From an uncultured Flammeovirgaceae bacterium (GTDB taxonomy: Bacteria; Bacteroidota; Bacteroidia; Cytophagales; Cyclobacteriaceae), in the NCBI GenBank assembly GCA_937138955.1, contig CAKZPJ010000839.1:1-6748 (forward strand): a stretch of 6,748 nt of DNA, given 5' to 3'. This document shows positions 1 to 5,707 of this stretch, in pieces. How positions within the stretch are numbered: position 1 is the first letter of the stretch; each line of letters starts with the position of its first letter. Below the pieces are notes generated by a model. That model was not told the DNA's origin. It was given only the letters and a program-made list of their open reading frames with translations, and did no database searches. A program made the translations under genes and the position numbers.

Positions 1-377
1 TACCAGAAAGTTTTTCTGAAAATAATTCGGTGGCCGTATCCACGGTGGCCGCATCCACGGTGGCCGCATCCACGGTGGCCGATATACATATCAGTCCCGA
101 TGGTAAGTTTTTGTACGTTTCCAACCGAGGCCATAATAGCCTGGCGATTTTTGAAATCGACTCAAGTACCGGTAAATTAACTTCGAGGGGTCACCAAAGT
201 ACCCTGGGTGAGATTCCCCGAAATTTTGCTATTGACCCTCAGGGTGAGTTTATATTAGTGGCTAATCAGAATACTGATAATGTTGTTTTCTTTAAGCGTG
301 ACAAGAAAAGTGGTCAGCTTTCCCCTACTGAAACCGAGCTATCTGTACCAAGTCCGGTATGTTTAATAATTAAATAA
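1..377 (+). CDS. Lactonase-family beta-propeller protein (6-phosphogluconolactonase-like), C-terminal part
   Basis: The reading frame is open to the left edge, so the N-terminal two thirds of a usually 340-400 residue protein are missing; a GTG at 30 is only an internal Val codon. Before it the frame reads PESFSENNS, which matches the family's usual lead-in to an ADIHxxPDG blade. After it come DIHISPDGKFLYVSNRGHNS, then PRNFAIDPQGEFILVANQ, then a C-terminal SVPSPVC, all hallmarks of the YbhE/Pgl-type seven-bladed propeller. Family members hydrolyse 6-phosphogluconolactone or related sugar lactones; the real substrate cannot be told from this fragment, and whether the protein is exported is unknown because the N-terminus is absent. 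The oddity is a 15-residue expansion of the type VAAST repeated just before VADIH (see the repeat entry). The TAA stop at 375-377 is at the family's normal end. The gene converges on the oxidoreductase at 559. Confidence 0.9.
   Translation, partial: PESFSENNSVAVSTVAASTVAASTVADIHISPDGKFLYVSNRGHNSLAIFEIDSSTGKLTSRGHQSTLGEIPRNFAIDPQGEFILVANQNTDNVVFFKRDKKSGQLSPTETELSVPSPVCLIIK
29..80 (+). repeat. 15-bp in-frame tandem repeat inside the lactonase gene
   Basis: The unit GGTGGCCGCATCCAC occurs at 29-43 (with one C to T change at 37), 44-58 and 59-73, followed by a partial unit GGTGGCC at 74-80. As 15 is a multiple of three, the units add VAVST, VAAST and VAAST without shifting the frame, and the coding frame continues normally on both sides. 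The copies are nearly identical, which suggests recent slippage or duplication. Each junction contains CCACGGTGG, an odd palindrome that could fold into a small hairpin. Confidence 0.93.
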
Positions 378-558
378 AGTAGTTAAAGCATCCTACGCGA
401 GAAACTAGTCCGGTTAGATCACTTCATCAGTAACTCCCTTAAGTGTTCCTCTAGAGGTTAGGTAGCATTAGATCTGATGAGTCGTAGGTTTCTATGAAAT
501 CAAATAATGCTAGATAGTAGGAGGGGTTTCTTAGCGTATTATTATTTCCATACTCGGA
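378..558. other. Gap between convergent genes
   Basis: This gap separates the 3' ends of the lactonase (+) and the oxidoreductase (-). I see no gene and no clean hairpin followed by a T-run. There is a perfect 10-bp palindrome CCTCTAGAGG (449-458). An imperfect inverted pair also exists: ACTTCATCAG (421-430) against CTGATGAGT (474-482), with one bulged base and a loop of about 43 nt. CCTACG (392-397) and CGTAGG (483-488) are also complementary. These could form a weak bidirectional transcription end, but that is speculative. Confidence 0.4.
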
Positions 559-1575
559 TTAATCCAAGGTGACCACTACTTTTCCATAGCTCTTTCGTGA
601 CTCAATGTATTCGTGAGCTTGGGTCATTTCCTCAAAAGGAAACACCTGTGATACCACTGGTTTAATATTGTGATCTTTCACAAATTTAGTCATGGTCTGC
701 CACTCCTGTTCTACCACTTCCCGATGTTCAATCAGGTAGCCAATGTGAGTAGCTAGTAATCCGGTAGAGCGCTGGGCCATTTGTAAAATTTTGGCTTGAG
801 GTATATTTTTAATCAAATCAGGCCAAGTGAGTGGATTGCGTTTGCTCCACTTCAACCCGGCCATACCGGCAATAATGAGCTTACCGAACGGGTTCAGCAA
901 GTCGCGGCTTTTTCGGAACGTGTTTCCACCTACTAGTTCCAGTACCACGTCTACTCCCCCACCCAACTGAGCCTCGCGAACAACTGAGGTAAAATCAAAT
1001 TCCTGATAATTGATCGGGTAATCTACCCCTAACTTCTTTAGTAACGCTAACTTTTCAGGCTTACTGGCCGTTCCAAAAACTTTACAGCCTAAGCCTTTCG
1101 CTAATTGCACTGCTGCAGTACCCACACCACCTGCCGCTGCATTGACCAATACAGAATCAGAGGATTGTAGGCGAGCTAGTTTCATTAACCCAACCCAGGC
1201 AGTCATATAGTTGACAATAAAAGCGGCATTTTCTTCGGGTGAGAACTGCTTCAGGGCGGGTAATGCCATATAATCTTTCACAATCACCTTGTCGGCATAG
1301 CTACCGAACTGCCCGCCCGCAATTACCATCTCTCCTACCTGCCGATCAACCCCTTCGCCTACTGCATCAATCTCGCCGTAGGCTTCCATTCCCAGAACGT
1401 AGGGCAACTTGGGTGCCCAGCGGTACTGTCCTCGCCGCGAGAGAATCTCGGCGTAATTAATGCCAATCCGATGAACCTTCACCCGGATTTCTCCAGCTTT
1501 AGGCATTGGTTCCGGTATATCTTGTATTGCTAGTGTTGGGGAGGGGCCGTGTTTGGTGAGTAGGTAGGCTTGCAT
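559..1575 (-). CDS. Zinc-independent medium-chain dehydrogenase/reductase (NADPH:quinone oxidoreductase-like)
   Basis: This complete 338-residue protein has the usual length of the quinone-oxidoreductase branch of the MDR superfamily. The N-terminal GroES-like domain (about 1-125) has GINYAEILSRRGQY at 38-51 and VLGMEAYGEIDAVGEGV at 60-76. The Rossmann domain has the dinucleotide-binding motif AAAGGVGTAAVQ at about 146-157, followed by TASKPEK (169-175), whose Lys172 is typical of NADP(H)-preferring members. The only cysteine is Cys164, so neither the catalytic nor the structural zinc site of alcohol dehydrogenases is present. Family members are cytosolic and reduce quinones or activated alkenes with NADPH; overall it resembles the VAT1-like subgroup, but the substrate is not predictable. 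The ATG at 1575 is preceded by AT-rich sequence without a Shine-Dalgarno. It lies 61 bp downstream of the small orphan at 1637, on the same strand, so read-through is possible, but its higher GC content marks it as ordinary host sequence. Confidence 0.93.
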   Translation of the reverse strand: MQAYLLTKHGPSPTLAIQDIPEPMPKAGEIRVKVHRIGINYAEILSRRGQYRWAPKLPYVLGMEAYGEIDAVGEGVDRQVGEMVIAGGQFGSYADKVIVKDYMALPALKQFSPEENAAFIVNYMTAWVGLMKLARLQSSDSVLVNAAAGGVGTAAVQLAKGLGCKVFGTASKPEKLALLKKLGVDYPINYQEFDFTSVVREAQLGGGVDVVLELVGGNTFRKSRDLLNPFGKLIIAGMAGLKWSKRNPLTWPDLIKNIPQAKILQMAQRSTGLLATHIGYLIEHREVVEQEWQTMTKFVKDHNIKPVVSQVFPFEEMTQAHEYIESRKSYGKVVVTLD

Positions 1576-1636
1576 TTGAGGTTTTTATAATTAATCGCAG
1601 GTCATAAGTTAGTCCAAAGTGAAACAATAAGAGCAA

Positions 1637-1987
1637 CTACGTACCCTCAGACGAATCTCTATTCCATTTCTCTCTTAATTCTTTCCATAAAGCGGAAGCG
1701 TTTAGGAACTCAACTTTAATCTTTTTAATAGAGTTTTCTGCGATTCTGATGCTGTCCGAATTTTTAAAAATATCGCGCTTCCTATAGCTTTTTAACCCTT
1801 CTAAAATGTTGTTCATTGATTCTGATGCAGATTGAAATGTTTCAATAAGAACTCCTGCTTGTTGCTTACCTTTTTTCCATTCAATGTTTTGAAATAAAGG
1901 CTGATCCCATTTAGATTCAATGTAACTATCTGTTGAGATCACAAACTCAGCATTCATCTCTGCAAATAATTTAATCTCCAAAAGCAT
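1637..1987 (-). CDS. Small hypothetical protein downstream of the DUF4365 gene
   Basis: I do not recognise this 116-residue protein. It has no signal peptide, membrane segment or cysteine. Most of it looks alpha-helical: residues 45-70 (AGVLIETF... LEGLKSY) and 80-110 (RIAENSIKKIKVEFLNASAL... LREKW) have amphipathic spacing with many Lys and Glu. The N-terminal part, with FVISTDSYIESKWDQP, may form strands. It starts at an ATG only 16 bp after the stop of the DUF4365 gene, so the two are very likely co-transcribed. The gap has no Shine-Dalgarno. Its base composition is AT-rich like its upstream partner and unlike the flanking genes, so the pair probably arrived together. A role as regulator, partner or immunity protein of the DUF4365 protein is possible, but nothing in the sequence proves it. 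An alternative start at Met11 would shorten it slightly. Confidence 0.7.
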   Translation of the reverse strand: MLLEIKLFAEMNAEFVISTDSYIESKWDQPLFQNIEWKKGKQQAGVLIETFQSASESMNNILEGLKSYRKRDIFKNSDSIRIAENSIKKIKVEFLNASALWKELREKWNRDSSEGT

Positions 1988-2003
1988 ACGATTTGCAAAA
2001 TTT

Positions 2004-2666
2004 TCAAGAATTGATCTTTGGGTACTTTTTTAAGGTAGCACATCGCTTCTTATCTTTAGAGTATTTAGCCTTATATGTGCTAATTTTACCTTTCTCTTCA
2101 TTCAACTCAGATACTAATACTTTCTGATAATGACCAATTAAATCTAGTGAGTTTGACATCAACAGATACTTATCGCGTCCAGATTGTAATTGTCTTTGCT
2201 TACTTTTTATCGGATTTAAGGCATTATGATTTCGCCTTGAGATAAGCTCTTCAAAATCTAACAAAGAATCTTTCGTTAAACGTTTTTCAAAAAGTAATTC
2301 TACTTTCCATTGGTTTCTTGCTTTAGATACTGTTGTATTTGATATCTCTTGCCAGTAAATAGAATCTGTATTAGGAATATATCCCAGTAATAGAACTGGT
2401 AAATCGAGATTCAACCAATAATAATAATGTACATCCGATATGTAATACGTATAACCATTTTTACTTTTATAAAAATTACCTTCTCCTGATTTTATTTGCA
2501 AGGCCAAGAATTTTCCAGTTGGGTTACCATATGTACATTTCTCTTGTATAGCGTCAACCCCAACATCACTTACAGACTGCTCTCTAAAAATCCAATTGAA
2601 ACTTTCTTCAAAGAACGCTCCGACCTTATGAATACCAATTCTTTCAGTTGAATTATATCTCTTCAT
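2004..2666 (-). CDS. DUF4365 domain protein (PD-(D/E)xK-like nuclease fold)
   Basis: The first 140 of 220 residues carry the signature of DUF4365. It opens with TERIGIHKVGAFFEE (7-21), then WIFREQSVSDVGVDAIQEK (25-43), PTGKFLALQIKSGEG (49-63), and YYWLNLDLPVLLLGYIPNT (82-100) followed by YWQEI (104-108). Asp38 in GVDA and Gln57-x-Lys59 in LQIKSG have the spacing and strand context of a PD-(D/E)xK nuclease active site, with Glu20 or Glu21 as the helical acidic residue. The fold assignment is family knowledge; nuclease activity here is inference. Residues 140-220 form a Lys/Arg-rich, probably helical extension (SKQRQLQSGRDK, then KAKYSKDKKR) that could bind nucleic acid. There is no export signal, so it should be cytosolic. 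DUF4365 proteins occur alone or within defence-type loci. Sampled lines are about 30-37% GC, clearly below the neighbours. It starts 50 bp after the glycosidase stop. Confidence 0.85.
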   Translation of the reverse strand: MKRYNSTERIGIHKVGAFFEESFNWIFREQSVSDVGVDAIQEKCTYGNPTGKFLALQIKSGEGNFYKSKNGYTYYISDVHYYYWLNLDLPVLLLGYIPNTDSIYWQEISNTTVSKARNQWKVELLFEKRLTKDSLLDFEELISRRNHNALNPIKSKQRQLQSGRDKYLLMSNSLDLIGHYQKVLVSELNEEKGKISTYKAKYSKDKKRCATLKKYPKINS

Positions 2667-2716
2667 CCATATACCAGTGAAACAGCTTATTCTATATCTA
2701 TATGCAAATTATATTT

Positions 2717-4927
2717 CTATTTCAAATACCGAAGCCAGCGAGCGTTGTGGGCAGGTAATTCAATAGCAGAACCTAGTTCCAGTGATTCACCCGTGATTGC
2801 ATCTTCAACGGATTGATACTGAAAACTTTTTGTATCCAGCCGTACTTGGGTTTCAGAGCCATCGTTCACTAGTACATAATGATCTGCTTCGGGAGCAGTC
2901 AAGCGGTAAACGATAGCATCATCGCAGGAGTAGGGTGAGGAATAGTTGTCTAAAGTGTAATATAACAACATTTCTTCGGCTAAGGTATTACCAGGCTTAA
3001 AAGTCATCAACGAAGCATCGTAGCCAATAATTACTGCGGTGCCTTTACCTACCTTGTTTTCAGTAATGGCGGGTTTGCCGTGGTCAAAGTGGCTTTTTAC
3101 CTGAGCTGTGGTAGGGGTCATATGCACAAACGCACCGTAGATATCCAAACTGTCCAGTTTAAAGCTGCGGTTAAATCCAGAAAATTGGTAGTCGTCTAAC
3201 GTTACTCCGAATATCTGCTCCAGCTTAGAGTCTTTACCACTGGGCATTACTTTAGAGTAAGCATCGTACCAACCTGAGGGCATGTCCATCACGAGGCGCC
3301 CACCCTGTTGCACATAGTCGTACAAAATATCTAGTAAATCCCGATTAATAGCTAGGTGGGCGGGTAAGTAGATGATCGGGTAACGGGGAGCTAGTCCATT
3401 GCGTAAATCACTAGCAGTAACATACTCAAACGGAACATTGGCATTAATTAGCGTTCGGCTCACACCCACACGGGCTTCAATTGGTTGCATGCGGAAAGCA
3501 TCTCGCTGCCGCACCGACATGGCTGCCCAGATGCCTTCGTTATCCCAGTTGTATAGTACACCCACTAACGGTTCTTTACGAGCTTCCCACAGTTCATCGC
3601 GGTAGCGGTTCAGAGCCTTGCCAATCTGTCCCAGCTTACGGGCGCGGGGCGTCACCTGATTGTTCCTATCTAGCAGACTGTACTCTCCCCCTTCTTTTCC
3701 AGCACTACGGATACTCCAGCACCAAATACCAAAGCCCCGAAAGCCAGAGGCCAGTTGGGTCAGATAAAATTGAGTGATAGTACCCTCATCTACGTAAAAG
3801 CCTTTTTCATCACTATCCTTCTCACCGTCGAACTGCTGCGGGCCACCGGTGCTTTCCCAGGCGGCCGACCAGCCCCCCTTGAACAAGTCGGCCATGAAGG
3901 AAGCTTGCATGTAAAAGGGACGAACTAGCTCATTATCAACCTGACCGTAGTGCCAGGAAAAGTGCATTGACGGATAAAGCGTACCACCATCTTTCATCAC
4001 TTCGGCAATACCTTCCAAATCTACCCCGTACCACGATTGGGGTAAAAACAAACCTAGCTCACCTCCCGCCCGAAAGGGGGCGTGCGGATAAAATTCTTGA
4101 TACTTTTTGGTTACCTGCTGAATGTTGTTCAGTGCATGATCGGCTTTAAAGCGCATAACATCTCGTTTAACCCGGTACTCTCGATGATTAGATTGCTCCC
4201 AACGTTCGGCAAAATCATCCCACGACTGAAAAACTTCACCACCCACCGGTTTCAGGTTCGCGTGATGAACGTTGTAGGCTTCGTTCAATTCCTCAATGGT
4301 TCCGTACTGCTCTTCAGCCCACTGAAGAAATAGTCTTTCTCCTTCTTCAGTTAAGTCTAAGCCACGAGCACCAATAGTAGGGTCATGGGCTCGAAAGCTA
4401 CTTTGCAGTGCGCTCTTTTCGCCAGATTCTTGTAAGTAAGTAATAGTACGTTCTACTCGGTCTTTCAGTAGTTTATGCTGATACTCCATCATTTTCGGGT
4501 GTTCCCGAATTTTAGCCATCGGCAGATCAGTATCAATTTTTAGTTTTTTGAGAAGTTTTTCGGTAATTTCTTCCCAACCGCCTTGTCCGTACCACCAGGG
4601 AATAATTCCTTCTTCTAATGCTAGTAGCTGTATCTGTTCAACTGTCCAACCAGTAACCGGATAAATTCCCTTCAATGAGTTGTAGCCTAGTTCCTTCATC
4701 GTCCGAAAGTGCCAGCGAATTTCTTCTTCACCTTCGTCCGGATGTTGAATATAGACTACCCCAGCGGGCATTGGAGCCAGTTTCCTAAATTTTTCTTGGG
4801 TAGGAGAAGCATGAAGCTGGTCGTATTTTTCAGTCAGAAAATCGTGATTTGGCAACCATTGAGCCAATAGCGGTTGAAATAAGCTTGTAAGCGAAAATAC
4901 AGATAGTAGAAAATATCGGTAGTACAT
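2717..4927 (-). CDS. Secreted GH42-like beta-galactosidase-family glycoside hydrolase
   Basis: This 736-residue protein begins with a signal peptide (1-22, cleavage after LLA, no lipobox Cys), so it should be periplasmic or secreted. A TIM-barrel domain of GH42 type spans about 50-445. It includes the family-typical YGTIEELNEAYN (208-219), and WESTGGPQQF (357-366), in which Glu358 is the likely nucleophile, plus WCWS at 402-405. Residues 454-660, from LVGVLYNWDNEG, look like the flavodoxin-like trimerisation domain of GH42 enzymes, and 670-736 like the C-terminal beta-sandwich. Where GH42 enzymes have the acid/base Glu in an NEYG motif, about 25 residues before YGTIEELN, this protein reads AHDPTIG (180-186). 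Asp182 may take that place or the activity may differ. The substrate is unknown, plausibly a galactoside or another beta-glycan. No Shine-Dalgarno is evident. It is divergent from the SusC-like gene across 780 bp and may serve the same glycan locus. Confidence 0.85.
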   Translation of the reverse strand: MYYRYFLLSVFSLTSLFQPLLAQWLPNHDFLTEKYDQLHASPTQEKFRKLAPMPAGVVYIQHPDEGEEEIRWHFRTMKELGYNSLKGIYPVTGWTVEQIQLLALEEGIIPWWYGQGGWEEITEKLLKKLKIDTDLPMAKIREHPKMMEYQHKLLKDRVERTITYLQESGEKSALQSSFRAHDPTIGARGLDLTEEGERLFLQWAEEQYGTIEELNEAYNVHHANLKPVGGEVFQSWDDFAERWEQSNHREYRVKRDVMRFKADHALNNIQQVTKKYQEFYPHAPFRAGGELGLFLPQSWYGVDLEGIAEVMKDGGTLYPSMHFSWHYGQVDNELVRPFYMQASFMADLFKGGWSAAWESTGGPQQFDGEKDSDEKGFYVDEGTITQFYLTQLASGFRGFGIWCWSIRSAGKEGGEYSLLDRNNQVTPRARKLGQIGKALNRYRDELWEARKEPLVGVLYNWDNEGIWAAMSVRQRDAFRMQPIEARVGVSRTLINANVPFEYVTASDLRNGLAPRYPIIYLPAHLAINRDLLDILYDYVQQGGRLVMDMPSGWYDAYSKVMPSGKDSKLEQIFGVTLDDYQFSGFNRSFKLDSLDIYGAFVHMTPTTAQVKSHFDHGKPAITENKVGKGTAVIIGYDASLMTFKPGNTLAEEMLLYYTLDNYSSPYSCDDAIVYRLTAPEADHYVLVNDGSETQVRLDTKSFQYQSVEDAITGESLELGSAIELPAHNARWLRYLK

Positions 4928-4933
4928 AAAGAT

Positions 4934-4962
4934 ATGTTAGGTATTAGGTTAGTAAAATTAGG
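4934..4962. repeat. Short TTAGG repeats upstream of the glycosidase start
   Basis: TTAGG occurs at 4937-4941, 4944-4948 and 4958-4962, with a one-base variant TTAGT at 4949-4953. On the coding strand of the glycosidase this is CCTAA, lying 10-35 bp before its ATG. The exact copies start 7 and 14 bp apart. Such a cluster could be a binding site for a regulator, but it is short and may be chance. Confidence 0.3.
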
Positions 4963-5319
4963 ATGTATTCTGAAATTTCGGTAGCCAATGTATCATTTCT
5001 ATCACCAGCAGTAAGCAATACGAGTAGAAACCGAATCTAGTGGAAATTTGCCCACCGATTTTGAGGTGCTTATTTCGTCAAAAGGTGTTGAATTAATATT
5101 CACCAATCAGGCACTTGGCATTGCTACCAAACAGGGCAGAATCGGGGTAGAAATTTATGTGCGTCGATTACTAACTTATGGGGCTACATATTGGCTAAGA
5201 CGCCGGAGAAAACTATGGAGTCATTAGAACGGAAGCTTCCAAAGAAGTACTAAGTGAAAGTTGATCGTCTGTTGGTATCTTTTGGAAAGCATGTTTGCAT
5301 TGGACTGTCCCCTTGCTGA
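4963..5319 (+). pseudogene. Frameshifted relic, probably of an RND-efflux periplasmic adaptor (HlyD/AcrA-like)
   Basis: No intact gene lies here, but several overlapping + strand frames read like consecutive pieces of one protein. Frame one starts at an ATG (4963) and contains VSFLSPAVSNTSR (4990-5028), stopping at 5038. Frame two is open from 5015 to a stop at 5225 and contains RVETESSGNLPTDFEVLI and later FTNQALGI. Frame three (5202-5264) gives AGENYGVIRTEASKEVLSES and then a stop. Frame four (5254-5319) gives VDRLLVSFGKHV. In order, these resemble the C-terminal half of resistance-nodulation-division membrane-fusion proteins: a (V)xFISPxVDxxTR strand, a L-x-PGM-F-xEV stretch, a PNQA-like stretch, then the GExYG...EVLSGL and GDxLVVSG end region. 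At least three frame changes and the loss of the whole N-terminal half argue for a dead gene. The assignment is from remembered family patterns, not a search, and is uncertain. No RND pump follows. Confidence 0.4.
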
Positions 5320-5571
5320 AGTACCTGTGCTCGGCAAGATATATATCTTGAAATTGGAATTAGTAAAAGCCATTAAATGTATTGCACTTTGCTAATTACT
5401 GAATTTTCAACACCTCTTCGTCCCCCAATTAGGGTGATAATCTCTCATGGCTCGCAATGAAGATACTGATAGGTTTTCAAATACTACATATTCTTCAACA
5501 TTAGAATAAGCTAATACTATATATCATACATCATACTTTTACTAGTATCTACTAGATTTCTTAAATAATAA

Positions 5572-5592
5572 AATCCCCATAAAAAGGGGATT
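5572..5592. terminator. GC-rich hairpin, terminator- or attenuator-like
   Basis: AATCCCC (5572-5578) pairs perfectly with GGGGATT (5586-5592) around a 7-nt A-rich loop, inside otherwise AT-rich DNA. On the - strand it is followed by TTATTATTT, a fair U-rich tail. On the + strand the tail is only ACCTTCCTTCTTT, a weak one. No - strand gene lies to its right in this window, so it could instead end transcripts from the decayed region or act in the leader of the SusC-like gene about 115 bp downstream. Confidence 0.4.
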
Positions 5593-5645
5593 ACCTTCCT
5601 TCTTTGGCTCATGTATCTTTATCAATTAGAAAATTTCATTTTTTC

Positions 5646-5672
5646 TATTGCATTTTTTTTGCAATAAGCTTG
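5646..5672 (+). promoter_or_regulatory. T-loop inverted repeat and possible promoter before the SusC-like gene
   Basis: TATTGCA (5646-5652) and TGCAATA (5660-5666) form a perfect 7-bp inverted repeat around seven T residues, a form suited to a dimeric regulator's operator or a small hairpin. It overlaps TAAGCTTG (5665-5672), one mismatch from the Bacteroidota -7 element TAnnTTTG, about 36 bp before the ATG at 5708. No convincing -33 TTTG element was seen at the expected distance, so the promoter call is weak. Confidence 0.25.
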
Positions 5673-5707
5673 TCATTTATTAATTCACACTATACATCTA
5701 TTTTATT

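Larger units (their letters stand above)
5320..5707. other. AT-rich leader region upstream of the SusC-like gene
   Basis: I find no gene here. The longest tidy frame is only 20 codons (ATG at 5447). The stretch becomes very AT-rich to the right. It contains a 7-bp direct repeat ATCATAC ATCATAC at 5523-5536 and the two hairpins listed separately. It most likely carries the promoter and 5' leader of the SusC-like gene. No regulator gene or riboswitch consensus was recognised. Confidence 0.5.

Noticed and set aside
30..32. GTG as the true start of the lactonase gene
   Set aside because: The upstream in-frame residues PESFSENNS match the family and remain open to the edge, so the GTG is an internal Val codon within the tandem repeat.
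474..503. CTGATGA followed by GAAA (about 496-499), resembling a hammerhead ribozyme core
   Set aside because: The segment between the two boxes does not form a helix II, and neither flanking helix nor a correctly placed cleavage triplet could be paired, so the motif is probably chance.
1239..1460. A + strand open frame opposite the oxidoreductase
   Set aside because: It is antisense to the conserved GroES-like domain and its Arg/Pro/Ser-rich product resembles a frame shadow.
3399..4333. Several + strand open frames opposite the glycosidase gene
   Set aside because: They lie antisense to a strongly supported coding region, have low-quality amino-acid composition and no family resemblance.
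5254..5319. VSFGKHVCIG resembling a cytochrome P450 heme-binding loop
   Set aside because: It lacks the FGxGxHxC spacing, has no P450-like sequence around it, and is better explained as the last piece of the decayed adaptor relic.
5447..5509. 20-codon ATG frame in the leader region
   Set aside because: It is too short, has no ribosome-binding signal and no recognisable sequence, and is as expected by chance.
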